Position numbers and translations under genes: made by a program
Assembly: GCF_001295265.1 (NCBI RefSeq)
Contig: NZ_LJOD01000001.1
Coordinates: forward strand, 62,001-126,000
Reading direction: 5' to 3'
From: Chryseobacterium indologenes
GTDB taxonomy: Bacteria; Bacteroidota; Bacteroidia; Flavobacteriales; Weeksellaceae
Length of the DNA: 64,000 nucleotides
Shown here: positions 36,084-45,486 of the stretch, in pieces
Numbering within the stretch: position 1 is the stretch's first letter
Layout: the number at the start of each line of letters is the position of its first letter
Notes under the pieces: model-generated
What the model saw: only the letters and a program-made list of their open reading frames with translations
The model's database searches: none
What the model was told of the DNA's origin: nothing

Positions 36084-36507
36084 GGTTTTTATTTGACTAA
36101 TCCCCTCAACTTAAGATATCTTTTAAAAATATACTCTTTAATTCAGGGTTAATATTATTTTTTTAGTTATCGTTTTACTTTTTTTTGATTTTTAAACTTA
36201 TGTAAAACGGGAGCACAATATATAAATTAAATTTAAGCCTGGAAATAAACTTTTGCTCCAATGCATATTCGTAATGATATAAAAGATATTCGTTGGGAAG
36301 ACCGTTCATAGAAGCAAAAAACCGGTATTGGAAAATAATTGGGCCGAAATATATTGTAAGAGCCATAATTATCAGGCCGCTCCTACGGAGCTCACCTTAG
36401 ATCATGTATCAAGTTCTATGAACAGCGTACTCCTACGGAGCACTTAAAAAACTTAAATAACATCATTTTCCTACAGAAATTGATAAATTGACCATCAATT
36501 ATAACAT
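36084..36507. other. Intergenic region with CTCCTACGGAGC repeats
   Basis: No supportable gene. A 63-codon minus-strand frame (36175-36366) is hydrophobic but has no context. Two copies of CTCCTACGGAGC, itself nearly palindromic, lie at 36380-36391 and 36430-36441. Such short GC-rich palindromes are typical dispersed repeats. Confidence 0.45.
36380..36441. repeat. Two copies of a short palindromic repeat
   Basis: CTCCTACGGAGC occurs twice, 50 bases apart, in otherwise AT-rich sequence. Each copy can form a short hairpin (CTCC/GGAG). Confidence 0.5.
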
Positions 36508-36573
36508 TTAAAATGGCAATCCACAGTAAATGGCTATTTCCGGACGGCCCAGCTGCGATATGAGATTTACCTT
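36508..36573 (-). pseudogene. Duplicated fragment of the LRR gene 3' end
   Basis: The minus strand reads VNLISQLGRPEIAIYCGLPF and then stop. This matches NLESQLDRPEIAIYSGLPL near the C-terminus of the LRR protein at 27480. At DNA level, 36517-36569 and 27528-27580 agree at about 45 of 53 bases in the same orientation. The rest of the gene is missing here. It marks the far side of the minus-strand block. Confidence 0.7.
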
Positions 36574-36623
36574 AGAACTCTCCAAACAACAGTAGCAAAG
36601 CCAATATAATATTCTATTGATCC

Positions 36624-36830
36624 TTATTCTGTTTTTATTTTCGAAAGGTCAAGACCGAGTTTTGTAAATTCTTCTATTCCTTTATCAGTAATGTAATATT
36701 GCCGGTCTGCAGGATTATCCCTGGCAATCCAGCCTTTTTCCACAAATTGTTCCAGCAGAAGCTGTCCTAATTTACCGCCAATATGCTCATAGCAGGGTTT
36801 AGCAGGTTTTCTTCCGGTTGATTTGTTCAT
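36624..36830 (-). CDS. Small winged-helix protein (ArsR-like)
   Basis: A 68-residue protein. CYEHIGGKLGQLLLEQFVEK, then GWIA, YYITDKGIEEFTKLGLDL read as the recognition helix and wing of a small winged-helix domain, of the type often labelled ArsR family. It lacks the usual N-terminal helices and metal site. It follows the HAD gene by 33 bases on the same strand, as the last gene of the galactose operon. Confidence 0.6.
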   Translation of the reverse strand: MNKSTGRKPAKPCYEHIGGKLGQLLLEQFVEKGWIARDNPADRQYYITDKGIEEFTKLGLDLSKIKTE

Positions 36831-36863
36831 ATTTGTATGGGTTATAGTTTTTATGGCAGCGCA

Positions 36864-37664
36864 TCAGTTCAAATGCAGGTAATCCTTAATTGTTTTCAAA
36901 ACGCCAAAACTGTCATTGGTACAGGCCTCAAAGTTGGCCACCTCCTTCACATTCGGATGGGCATTTTTCATGGCATACGAGTATTTGGCATTTTTCAGCA
37001 TTTCTATATCATTCATATAATCTCCGAAAGCCATTGTATTTTCAGGTGAGATACCCAAAGATTTCTGAAGGATTTTCAGAGCATTTCCTTTATTGATATC
37101 CTTATTCATAACATCCAGCCAGTACTCACCGGAAACCACCACTTCCAGCCCGAATTCTTCAAATCTTTTAAGAGCCGGATACAGATGTTTTTCAGAACCT
37201 TCGGGATGATAAACCGCAATTTTAAAGGCTGTATCATCAATTTTTTCCGTAAGGTCATCTTTTTTCATGTTTTCGGTATAGTATTTTGAGAAAAAATCTA
37301 CAAACTGCTGATCTTCGGTTTCATAATAAGCCATTTTTTTAGCTGACAATACAGCTTTAGCTCCTGGTATTTCGCGAACAGCTTTAATAATCTCAACAAT
37401 ATATTTGTACTCCAGTGTATCGGCAAAAAGTTCCTGATCTTTATAGATGACATAGCCTCCGTTTTCAGCAATAAAGCCAATCTCACTTTCTATATCTCCG
37501 AAATAATGGGTAATGCCCGGCATCTGTCTGCCGCTTGCAGGTACAAAAAGAATATTCCTTTTTTTCAGTTCTTGGTAAACATCCGAAAACTCGGGACTCA
37601 TTTCGTGGCTGGAATTAAGAAATGTTCCATCCATGTCCGTCACAATTAATTTAATCTGTTCCAT
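36864..37664 (-). CDS. Cof-type HAD phosphatase
   Basis: A haloacid-dehalogenase superfamily hydrolase of the Cof/type IIB group, 266 residues from ATG 37664 (a TTG at 37676 is also possible). The nucleophile motif D10-M-D12-G-T begins the protein. Motif III/IV is FGDYMNDIEMLKNAKY near the C-terminus, and the C2 cap lies between. Such enzymes dephosphorylate sugar phosphates or phosphorylated cofactors. It lies 25 bases after galT, so a role in sugar-phosphate handling is likely. Confidence 0.9.
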   Translation of the reverse strand: MEQIKLIVTDMDGTFLNSSHEMSPEFSDVYQELKKRNILFVPASGRQMPGITHYFGDIESEIGFIAENGGYVIYKDQELFADTLEYKYIVEIIKAVREIPGAKAVLSAKKMAYYETEDQQFVDFFSKYYTENMKKDDLTEKIDDTAFKIAVYHPEGSEKHLYPALKRFEEFGLEVVVSGEYWLDVMNKDINKGNALKILQKSLGISPENTMAFGDYMNDIEMLKNAKYSYAMKNAHPNVKEVANFEACTNDSFGVLKTIKDYLHLN

Positions 37665-37689
37665 ATTCTTTTTCAAAGATATTGATTTA

Positions 37690-38739
37690 TTATTTTTTCT
37701 TGTAATGAATGGTGGGAAGACTTCTTAATATGGCTGTACTTTGCTCCGGGGTAATGTCGCGCTGAGGCTCTGCCAGCATTTCATATCCTACCATAAACTT
37801 TTTAATCTCCGCACTTCTGAGCAACGGGGGATAAAAATGCATATGAAAATGCCATTCCGGATGTTCCTTTCCATCTGTAGGTGATTGATGTATTCCCGCT
37901 GAATAAGGAAATGATGTTTCAAAAAGGTTATCATACATCGTAGTCAGGTTCTTGAGGATAGCTGCGAAAGATTTTTTTTCATCCTCGGAAAAAGCAGCAA
38001 TATTTTCTCTTTTCTGCTTACTGATAATCATCGTTTCATAAGGCCATGATGCCCAAAACGGTACCAATGCTGCAAAATGTTCGTTTTCTGTGACCATACG
38101 TTCTCCAGCCTTGATTTCCTGTTGAAGATAGTCTTGCAGTAATGTTCTTTTATTTTTTTCAAAATAAGATTTCAACTGATTCTGGGTTTTCTGAACCATG
38201 CCCGGAATTGACGACTGTGCCCATATCTGCCCATGCGGGTGAGGATTGCTGCATCCCATAATGCTTCCTTTATTTTCAAAAATCTGAATATAATTGATAT
38301 GATCCAGGACCGCCAATTCATTGAACTGCTCCTGCCATACATCCACCACATTTTTTACCTGTTCCACAGACATTTCCGGTAAGGTAAGGCTGTGATCTTC
38401 AGAAAAGCAGACCACTCTGTTGATTCCCCGTTCCGGAAGGAGTGTATAAAATCCGGAATATTCCTCAGAAAAATCAACTTCTTTGTTCAGCAATGCTCCG
38501 AAATCATTATTAAAAACATAGGTTCCTTTGTACTCTGGATTCCGGTTTCCATTAGCTCTTATATTTCCTGAACACAGATAGCAATCCGGATCGTAAGCAG
38601 GACGATCTTCCTCTGCTGTTCTCTCCCTCTGCCCCTGCCAAGGCCGGTTTGCCCGTTGTGGAGAAACCAGTACCCATTCGTCCAATAGAGGATTATATCT
38701 TCTGTGGGGGTGTTTTTTAGGATCAAATGATGTATTCAT
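37690..38739 (-). CDS. galT: UDP-glucose--hexose-1-phosphate uridylyltransferase
   Basis: A 349-residue GalT of the Leloir pathway. It moves UMP from UDP-glucose to galactose-1-phosphate. The active-site H167-P-H169-G-Q171 lies in NPHPHGQIWA; a zinc pair C53-x-x-C56 is present in DPDCYLCSGN. The second domain carries HQSPTDG and WHFHMHFYPPLLRS. Its start overlaps the end of galK by 17 bases, so translation is coupled. Confidence 0.96.
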   Translation of the reverse strand: MNTSFDPKKHPHRRYNPLLDEWVLVSPQRANRPWQGQRERTAEEDRPAYDPDCYLCSGNIRANGNRNPEYKGTYVFNNDFGALLNKEVDFSEEYSGFYTLLPERGINRVVCFSEDHSLTLPEMSVEQVKNVVDVWQEQFNELAVLDHINYIQIFENKGSIMGCSNPHPHGQIWAQSSIPGMVQKTQNQLKSYFEKNKRTLLQDYLQQEIKAGERMVTENEHFAALVPFWASWPYETMIISKQKRENIAAFSEDEKKSFAAILKNLTTMYDNLFETSFPYSAGIHQSPTDGKEHPEWHFHMHFYPPLLRSAEIKKFMVGYEMLAEPQRDITPEQSTAILRSLPTIHYKKK

Positions 38740-39907
38740 TGGTGTATTCTTTTATCCCTTCGGAAATTTTAGCTTGATAAACTTTCATCTGAATATTAAA
38801 ATGTTCCAGATATTTTTCACTGATGGCTTTAATGACTTCTTCAACTTTATCCTCCTGAATCAGATTGATGCTGCAACCTCCGAAACCGCCTCCCATGATT
38901 CTTGCTCCCAATACTCCTTCACACTGTAAGGTAGTTTCCACTAAAAAATCAAGTTCATTACAGCTTACTTCAAATTCTGTCGAAAGCCCGGCATGGGTTT
39001 CTGTGAGAAGTGTTCCCAGGTATTCAATATTTCCTTCTGAAATAGCTTTTGCCGCCATTTCCACTCTATGGATTTCTTTTAGAAGATAAAGGCATCTTTT
39101 ATATGAAATACTCCCCATTTCTTCTTTTACACAATCAAGCATTGCCAATGTAAAATCCCTGAATTTTTCAGTTTCCGGGAAGTTTTTCCACAAAACTTTT
39201 TTACCGTGTTCAACATCTTTATGCCTTTCATTATAACCGGATGTCATATGACTATGCTTTACACAGCTGTCAAAAAGCAACAGGCTGTATCCTTTAAGGT
39301 CTGCATCAAAATATTGATGCTCCAGGGAATGACAGTCGAGCATAATCACTTTATCCTTCTTTCCGAAAACAGAGGCAAACTGATCCATAATTCCGCATTG
39401 AACCCCCGCAAAAGAATGTTCTGATTTTTGTCCGATCACTGCAATCTCTTTTTTTGACAGCTGAAGATCAAAAAGTTCATTGAGAATATAGGCAAACCCA
39501 CATTCAAGCGCTGCTGATGAAGAAAGCCCGGCTCCCATCGGGATGGTACTGCTGAAGACAATTTCCATACCACAAAACACGTTCTCCGGTTTCTGCAACT
39601 GACTGAAAACGCCCAGAATATAGTTCATCCACATCTGTTGCACCGGTTTTATCTTCATCGTGACATCAAATGCATATTCTTCTCCGAGATCTTTGGCTAT
39701 GATGGTACAAAAGTTTGTCTGAGGGCGTTTACGGACAGCAAAACAGATGTATTTATCTATGGCGGCAGGCAATACAAAGCCATCGCTATAGTCTACATGC
39801 TCACCGATAATATTAATTCTTCCCGGGGAAAGAAAAATATGTTCCGGTTCTGCTTTGAATTCGGACTTAAACTTTTTTATTGTTGAATTAATTAACTGTT
39901 CATGCAT
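38723..39907 (-). CDS. galK: Galactokinase
   Basis: A 394-residue GHMP kinase that phosphorylates galactose at C1. Signature motifs: GRINIIGEHVDYSDG (residues 29-43), the ATP loop GAGLSSSAALE (125-135), a catalytic Asp region GIMDQFASVFG, and the C-terminal GARIMGGGFGGCSI. Cytoplasmic, full length for the family. It lies 33 bases downstream of the aldolase gene and overlaps galT. Confidence 0.96.
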   Translation of the reverse strand: MHEQLINSTIKKFKSEFKAEPEHIFLSPGRINIIGEHVDYSDGFVLPAAIDKYICFAVRKRPQTNFCTIIAKDLGEEYAFDVTMKIKPVQQMWMNYILGVFSQLQKPENVFCGMEIVFSSTIPMGAGLSSSAALECGFAYILNELFDLQLSKKEIAVIGQKSEHSFAGVQCGIMDQFASVFGKKDKVIMLDCHSLEHQYFDADLKGYSLLLFDSCVKHSHMTSGYNERHKDVEHGKKVLWKNFPETEKFRDFTLAMLDCVKEEMGSISYKRCLYLLKEIHRVEMAAKAISEGNIEYLGTLLTETHAGLSTEFEVSCNELDFLVETTLQCEGVLGARIMGGGFGGCSINLIQEDKVEEVIKAISEKYLEHFNIQMKVYQAKISEGIKEYTNEYII

Positions 39908-39940
39908 ATCAATCTTTTCTGAGAACAGAGCTGTTCAATC

Positions 39941-40594
39941 TTATTTCATTTTTTGTGAATCCTTGATAAACTGGTCTAACCCTGAATCTGTCAGCGGATG
40001 CTTAAGGAGAGAAAGTATAGGAGCCAAAGGACATGTCACCACATCAGCACCAATCTTTGCACAATTGATAATATGCATGCTATGTCGGACTGAAGCAGCC
40101 AGTATCTGTGTCTGAAAAGCATAATTATCATAAATCAGTCTGATGTCTGAGATCAGTTGGAGACCGTCTGTAGAAACATCATCCAGCCTTCCCAGAAACG
40201 GGGAAACATACATGGCGCCTGCTTTGGCTGCCAAAAGTGCCTGTCCGGCTGAGAAAACAAGAGTACAATTGGTTTTTATTCCTTTTTCAGAAAAGTACTT
40301 AATAGCTTTGACTCCGTCTTTAGTCATCGGAACTTTTACCACAATCCTTGGATGTAAAGCGGCAAGCTCCTCGCCTTCTTTAATCATTTCCTCAAAAGTA
40401 ATCCCGAGTACTTCAGCACTGATATCTCCATCGGCAATTTTACAGATTTCAAGGTAATGATTATGGATATTCTGTTTTCCGGAAATACCTTCTTTTGCCA
40501 TCAACGACGGATTGGTGGTTACCCCGTCCAGAACTCCCAGGGCACTAGCTTCCTCTATCATGGCCAGGTTAGCGGTATCAATAAAAAATTTCAT
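39941..40594 (-). CDS. fsa: Fructose-6-phosphate aldolase / small transaldolase
   Basis: A 217-residue TIM-barrel enzyme of the FSA/TalC group. FIDTANL begins the barrel, GVTTNPSL follows, and the Schiff-base Lys is K87 in PRIVVKVPMT; NCTLVFSAGQALLAAKAGA is also typical. It interconverts fructose-6-phosphate with dihydroxyacetone and glyceraldehyde-3-phosphate, or acts as a transaldolase. The first gene of the galactose operon, directly behind a perfect inverted repeat. A transaldolase role would also serve pentoses from the xylan locus. Confidence 0.9.
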   Translation of the reverse strand: MKFFIDTANLAMIEEASALGVLDGVTTNPSLMAKEGISGKQNIHNHYLEICKIADGDISAEVLGITFEEMIKEGEELAALHPRIVVKVPMTKDGVKAIKYFSEKGIKTNCTLVFSAGQALLAAKAGAMYVSPFLGRLDDVSTDGLQLISDIRLIYDNYAFQTQILAASVRHSMHIINCAKIGADVVTCPLAPILSLLKHPLTDSGLDQFIKDSQKMK

Positions 40595-40609
40595 AGATTA
40601 TTTATTATT

Positions 40610-40634
40610 TATAAGTGTTAAATTTACACTTATA
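40610..40634. promoter_or_regulatory. Operator candidate of the galactose operon
   Basis: TATAAGTGT (40610-40618) and ACACTTATA (40626-40634) form a perfect 9-bp inverted repeat around a 7-base spacer, 16 bases upstream of the aldolase start codon. The stretch 40613-40635 is 20/23 identical to 52828-52850, in front of the Nudix-type regulator gene. Confidence 0.65.
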
Positions 40635-40681
40635 TTTTAATAATTCATAATGCGGAGGTAACTTTTTCAGATCTTCTAAAA

Positions 40682-41554
40682 TCATTCCATGAAAAAATTA
40701 AACTCTTTCCTGTATTGAGAAGGACTTTTTTGAATATAGTCCTTGAAAGTTTTATTAAAATAGCTGAAATTATTAAAGCCTGATTCAAAGCAGACTTCTG
40801 TAATACTTAAAGGCTGTTCTGCCAGAAGTTTAAGGGCATGGGTAATTCTGTATTCGTTAACAAATTGTGTAAAGGTTTTATTGGTAATCTTTTTAAAGTA
40901 ACGACAAAAAGACGGTATTTTCATATGGGCTAGATCAGCCACTTCTTCAAGTGTTATGGCTTCTTTGAAGTGATCTTTAACGTAATTGAAGATAAGATTG
41001 ATTCTTTCATTGTCTTCAACCTGGGTCTGAAGATAATATTTTCCTGCATTTAAGATCCTGTAATCCTGAGTAGCAGACAATTCATCCAATATGTTCAGAA
41101 ATCTGCACAGCCTGTCCAAAGAAGAAGCTTCATGCATCCCAGCAATCTTTTTCCCGATTATTTTCTTCACCTCTTCTCCAAATACTATTCCTGCCTTTGC
41201 TTTTTCAAGCAATGCGGAAATTCTTTGCATTTCCGGTATATTCCAGATAGGTTCGCCTAAAAAATCAGGTTTAAACTGAATAACCATTTCATACTCATTA
41301 TGCGTACTTTCATTGGTCAGTCCACAATGCGGGAGATTGCTTCCAATAAGGACAAGATCACCATCTGAAAAATAAGAGATACTGCTTCCGATCTGCCTTT
41401 TCCCGGAACCTTTACAGACAAAAATCAGTTCAATTTCAGGATGGTAATGCCAGACATGTGATTTTATATTTTCATTCGTCAGAAATTTCAGGCTGGTAAA
41501 ACTGCTTCCTATAGTGGGTCTTATCGCTTCAAAAGAAGGGTTTACATGTTTCAT
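40682..41554 (-). CDS. AraC-family regulator with cupin sensor
   Basis: A 290-residue protein. The N-terminal cupin (VWHYHPEIELIFVCKGSG, then SYFSDGDLVLIGSNLPHCG) is the ligand-binding half. The C-terminal 100 residues hold two HTHs: ITLEEVADLAHMKIPSFCRY and the signature ITEVCFESGFNNFSYFNKTF. It lies upstream of the galactose operon on the same strand and probably responds to a sugar. Confidence 0.9.
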   Translation of the reverse strand: MKHVNPSFEAIRPTIGSSFTSLKFLTNENIKSHVWHYHPEIELIFVCKGSGKRQIGSSISYFSDGDLVLIGSNLPHCGLTNESTHNEYEMVIQFKPDFLGEPIWNIPEMQRISALLEKAKAGIVFGEEVKKIIGKKIAGMHEASSLDRLCRFLNILDELSATQDYRILNAGKYYLQTQVEDNERINLIFNYVKDHFKEAITLEEVADLAHMKIPSFCRYFKKITNKTFTQFVNEYRITHALKLLAEQPLSITEVCFESGFNNFSYFNKTFKDYIQKSPSQYRKEFNFFME

Positions 41555-41674
41555 AGGCCTAAATGAATAGTTTTATATTCAAAATTAACAAATATCTCAC
41601 TAATTATATTAAACATGGTTAATATAACACATAAATGTGAAAATTTAATTATAGCCTGTGAACTGTTGCTGCCA

Positions 41675-41682
41675 TAGCTTTG
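41675..41682 (+). promoter_or_regulatory. -7 box for the secreted protein at 41711
   Basis: TAGCTTTG fits TANNTTTG 28 bases before the ATG. No clear -33 partner is seen. Confidence 0.4.
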
Positions 41683-41710
41683 CAATATCCAATCCTAAAA
41701 GCCTTAACCC

Positions 41711-42307
41711 ATGAACACATTATTAAAAGCCGTATTGTTTGCAGGATCCTTATTGTTTTCCGCAAATGTAATGAGTAAGGACAGAGATTTTTCCCTTTCC
41801 TTTGGAAACATGCAAGCCAGAACTTTGAACTTTGAGCTGTCAAATGCTAAAAGTGTATCTGTTTTTGTTTATAACAGCACACATGACGAGTTATTCTCTG
41901 AAAATCTTGCGGACGGAGACCATGTAGTAAAGACTTATGATTTACAGGGTTTTGCACCGGGAATTTATTATCTGGTAGCAGAATCGGAAATGAAGATAGA
42001 AAAATACCAGATAAAAATCAATGCTGATCATGTAATAGAAGTGGAAAAAACACCCATAAGCACTGTAAATAAGCCTGAATATACTGTTTCGGACCATATA
42101 GCAAAGCTGCATATGTCTGATGTAAAAGGACCTGTAACCATTTCAGTATATGACCTTTCCAATACAAATTATTACACATCCAGCAGAAAATACGCTGACG
42201 GCAAAGTGGATATCACTTTTGACCTTGATCCCAAAACAGCGGATCAATATATCATCCAGGTTGAGGAAAACGGAAATGTTTTTAACAAGATGATTTCTCT
42301 CCGTTAA
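41711..42307 (+). CDS. Secreted flavobacterial protein with two beta domains
   Basis: A 198-residue protein with signal peptide (ending near LFSANVMS). Two similar beta-sandwich units follow: one with VSVFVYNSTHDELFSENL and GIYYLVAESE, the other with VTISVYDLSNTNYYTSSRKY and QYIIQVEENG. They look like the small Ig-like/DUF3244-type domains of Bacteroidota surface proteins. No enzyme motif. It converges on the xylan operon and may be unrelated to it. Confidence 0.6.
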   Translation: MNTLLKAVLFAGSLLFSANVMSKDRDFSLSFGNMQARTLNFELSNAKSVSVFVYNSTHDELFSENLADGDHVVKTYDLQGFAPGIYYLVAESEMKIEKYQIKINADHVIEVEKTPISTVNKPEYTVSDHIAKLHMSDVKGPVTISVYDLSNTNYYTSSRKYADGKVDITFDLDPKTADQYIIQVEENGNVFNKMISLR

Positions 42308-42383
42308 ACAGCTGTATTTCCGGATCGATTTCATATCATTCCAAAATTATTTTGGATTAAATTTTTACTTACAGTTATCGTTT

Positions 42384-42431
42384 GAGGCAGCCTCTTTTTC
42401 CGGATCGGAAATGAGAACTGCCTCTTTTTTT
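42384..42431. terminator. Terminator between convergent genes
   Basis: GAGGCAG (42384-42390) pairs with CTGCCTC (42418-42424), followed by seven T. It ends the 41711 transcript and overlaps the end of the GH67 gene. Confidence 0.65.
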
Positions 42432-44463
42432 AATTGTGATGCGTCATATCCAATTTAATTTTCTTCAGATCTTCCAGCTCATGAACAGGACGCTCAATGT
42501 CATAAGGAATGGGCTTTTTGGAAAAAGTCTGGAAGTACAACAGGCAGGCATCTTTCCACCATACCGCGTCTCTGGACTGAATTTTGAGCTTTGACTGAAC
42601 ATCGGCAAACCTCTGCTCATCTATATAAGATTCCATCCTATCCCATGTTTTCTGATAATCCCTAACCTTTTTCACTCCTGAATCATAGGTATAACACAGT
42701 TCATCCCACAGCGTTTTTCCGTCTTTCATTGTATAATCCCACGGAACATGGTGAAACCAGAGAATAAGATTTTCCGGGCAGGTTGAGATATTCCCGTATC
42801 TTTCATTCAATGGTGGAAAATACTGTGAAACCGCATTGCTTCCCGTTTTTGTTCTGTTAAAACCCAATCCCTGGGCATCAGCCTGATGGTAGTAGACAGG
42901 TGACCAATCCGGTCTTCCGCCTTTATAATCTCCCCATGGTTCAGGCCCGTAATGATGTCCTCCCGCAAAGATATGGTGTAATCCTAATGGCATCATGTAA
43001 TCCACAGCGGTTTCTCTGGAAGAAAGCATCATTTCTTTTACCGGATTCAGGAAGTTATGATCGTCTGTGAAGGTCATTTTAATCCATTCATCAGCAATCT
43101 GCTCTGAACTCAGCTGATGATTCCATGCTAATCTGCCAAATGCATACCAGTTGGCCTGTGCAAAATGATGCCCGGTCCAGTTGGTATCTTCCCCGATATT
43201 GGCAACGGCTGAAATCGCTGAAATTTTTGCGGGTCTTAAAGTACCGTCTGTTATTTTAGCAATCGTAGAACCCTGGCCGTCAGAATAGGTGTCGCTATCC
43301 AATGTTTCCTTGAATAATGGAGCCAGAAAAACCAGATGATTTGAAAAGCCCAGATATTCCTGGGTGATCTGAAACTCTACCATTTCAGAAGTTTTTCTTA
43401 ATGCTCCGAAAAGCGGATTAAAAGCTTCGCGGGGCTGGAAATCAACAGGTCCGTTTTTGATCTGAATAATTACGTTATCCCTGAATTTACCATCCAGAGG
43501 AACAAATTCCAGATAAGCCTGTTTGGCTCTGTCGTCTTTGCTCGGACTGTAGACAAAGGCTCTCCACATGACGATCCCGTTGTAAGGTTTCAGGGCATCA
43601 GCCATCATATTGGCTCCGTCTGCATGCGTTCTTCCGTAATCCTGAGGTCCCGGTTGCCCTTCGGAATTGGCTTTCACCAAAAATCCGCCAAAATCGGGAA
43701 TTAACTTATAAATTTCAGCAGCTTTATCTTTCCACCACTTTTGTACATCCTTATTCAATGGATCTGAATTTTGTAATCCGCCCAACACTTTAGGTGAAGA
43801 AAAATTCACGGAAAGATATACCTTAATGCCATAAGGTCTGAAAATATCGGCCAGAACTTTGACTTTCTTAAGATAATCTTCCCTAAGCATATTAGGCGAT
43901 GCATTCACATTATTCAAAACAACGGAATTGATTCCTACAGAAGCATTTGCTCTCGCGTATTCTTCGTAGCGGGGAGAAATTTTTCCGGGCAGATCTTCCC
44001 ATTTCCATAGTGATCTTCCGGCATAGCCTCTTTCTATACTTCCGTCCAGATTATCCCAATGATTGAGAATCCGTACATCATATGAAGGTTTTTCAATAGT
44101 GTTTAAGTGAGACAGATCGGCTTTTGTCTGCTGTAATCGCAAAATATGATAGACTCCATACAACAGTCCTATTTCTTTGCCCGCAGAAATAACAATTTTT
44201 TCAGGGGTGGAAACAATCCTGTAACCGTCTTTCAGATTTTTGTCTTTATTTTCTGTATGAAGCTCCACCATTTGTCCCTGCCAGTGACTGCTTAGTTCTT
44301 TTCTGGCAATATTCAGGGTTGGACTGCTGCCTTTAGAAATAATTTGATCTGCCGATATTCCGTTTTTTGCAGGAAATCGAAGCCATAGCTGACTTCCGTC
44401 CTCCGCGAAAATCAACAAAGGAATCATCAGAAAAAATAGGGTGTAAAGTCTCAGATATTGCAT
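42430..44463 (-). CDS. aguA: GH67 alpha-glucuronidase
   Basis: A 677-residue secreted enzyme with signal peptide (TLFFLMIPLLIFAE). It removes (4-O-methyl)glucuronic acid from the ends of xylo-oligosaccharides. Family stretches are clear: DYGRTHADGANMMADALKPY, the preceding FLVKANSEGQPG, VIIQIKNGPVDFQPREAF, and MVEFQITQEYLGFSNHLVFL, which bear the catalytic Glu/Asp set. Full length for GH67. The last gene of the xylan operon. Confidence 0.93.
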   Translation of the reverse strand: MQYLRLYTLFFLMIPLLIFAEDGSQLWLRFPAKNGISADQIISKGSSPTLNIARKELSSHWQGQMVELHTENKDKNLKDGYRIVSTPEKIVISAGKEIGLLYGVYHILRLQQTKADLSHLNTIEKPSYDVRILNHWDNLDGSIERGYAGRSLWKWEDLPGKISPRYEEYARANASVGINSVVLNNVNASPNMLREDYLKKVKVLADIFRPYGIKVYLSVNFSSPKVLGGLQNSDPLNKDVQKWWKDKAAEIYKLIPDFGGFLVKANSEGQPGPQDYGRTHADGANMMADALKPYNGIVMWRAFVYSPSKDDRAKQAYLEFVPLDGKFRDNVIIQIKNGPVDFQPREAFNPLFGALRKTSEMVEFQITQEYLGFSNHLVFLAPLFKETLDSDTYSDGQGSTIAKITDGTLRPAKISAISAVANIGEDTNWTGHHFAQANWYAFGRLAWNHQLSSEQIADEWIKMTFTDDHNFLNPVKEMMLSSRETAVDYMMPLGLHHIFAGGHHYGPEPWGDYKGGRPDWSPVYYHQADAQGLGFNRTKTGSNAVSQYFPPLNERYGNISTCPENLILWFHHVPWDYTMKDGKTLWDELCYTYDSGVKKVRDYQKTWDRMESYIDEQRFADVQSKLKIQSRDAVWWKDACLLYFQTFSKKPIPYDIERPVHELEDLKKIKLDMTHHN

Positions 44464-44493
44464 TGAAAAATTTTAAATAATTAAGAATTTCTA

Positions 44494-45465
44494 TTACCGG
44501 TCTTCCAGACCTTCAATGGTTTTAATTTTACCCTCATGATCGTATTCCAGTTCAATTACTTTCATACTTCTCAGCCATGTTTTTCCGCCACTCGGGACAG
44601 AATCATGGAAGAACAGGTACCATTTCCCTTTGAATTCCACAATGCTGTGATGGGTAGTCCATCCTACCACCGGAGTAAGAATTTCCCCCTGAAAAGTAAA
44701 CGGACCGTAAGGATTATCCCCGGTTGCATAGCAAATCAGGTGGCTGTCTCCTGTAGAATAAGAAAAATAATATGTACCGTTATATTGATGCATCCATGAC
44801 GCTTCAAAAAATCGGTGCTTATTACCATGAAGCAGCGGTTTTCCGTTTTCATCAATGATGACAACGTCTTTAGGAGCTTCCGCAAATTGAAGCATATCAT
44901 CGTTTAGCAAAGCCACCTTTGAGTGGATTGCGGGTTCATCATTTTCTGGAATTACAGCAGATTCAAGCGCTTTATTATCTCTGTAACGCTGTAATTGTCC
45001 GCCCCATATTCCTCCGAAATACATATAATATTTCCCTTTATCTTCAAAAATGCAGGGATCGATGCTGTAACTTCCCATCATCGGATATTTTTCAGGGATG
45101 AAAGGTCCGTAAGGTTTATCACTCACTGCAACACCGATTCTGAAGATATCATTCTGATCTTTAAGGGGAAAGTACATATAATATTTGCCGTCTTTGAAGG
45201 CTACATCACAATCCCAAAGCTGTCTTCCCGCCCATGGAATATCCTTTACCGAAAGCACTACGCCATGATCTTTAATTTCTCCGCTGTCCACATCATCCAT
45301 TGAGAAAACATGGTAATCATTCATGTCAAAATGGTCTCCGTTATCATTTTCTTCAATTCCGCTTTCGCGGTCGTGAGAGGGATAGATATAGATTTTATCT
45401 TCAAAAACGTGAACGGAAGGATCTGCCATATAATCTTCCGGGAATAAATATTTTGATTTTTTCAT
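44494..45465 (-). CDS. GH43 beta-xylosidase / arabinofuranosidase
   Basis: A 323-residue five-blade propeller enzyme without signal peptide, so probably cytoplasmic. The catalytic base is D15 in YMADPSVHVF, the pKa modulator is the Asp in YSIDPCIF, and the acid is the Glu in RFFEASWMHQ. It would split imported xylo-oligosaccharides or arabinosides. It lies between the GH10 and GH67 genes. Confidence 0.92.
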   Translation of the reverse strand: MKKSKYLFPEDYMADPSVHVFEDKIYIYPSHDRESGIEENDNGDHFDMNDYHVFSMDDVDSGEIKDHGVVLSVKDIPWAGRQLWDCDVAFKDGKYYMYFPLKDQNDIFRIGVAVSDKPYGPFIPEKYPMMGSYSIDPCIFEDKGKYYMYFGGIWGGQLQRYRDNKALESAVIPENDEPAIHSKVALLNDDMLQFAEAPKDVVIIDENGKPLLHGNKHRFFEASWMHQYNGTYYFSYSTGDSHLICYATGDNPYGPFTFQGEILTPVVGWTTHHSIVEFKGKWYLFFHDSVPSGGKTWLRSMKVIELEYDHEGKIKTIEGLEDR

Positions 45466-45486
45466 TAAGTAAAAATTCTATTGATT

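Noticed and set aside
36175..36366. Minus-strand 63-codon hydrophobic frame
   Set aside because: AT-rich intergenic sequence gives such frames by chance; no start context, partner gene or family pattern supports it.
36380..36441. CRISPR-like array
   Set aside because: Only two 12-base copies occur and no cas gene is present; they are short palindromic repeats.
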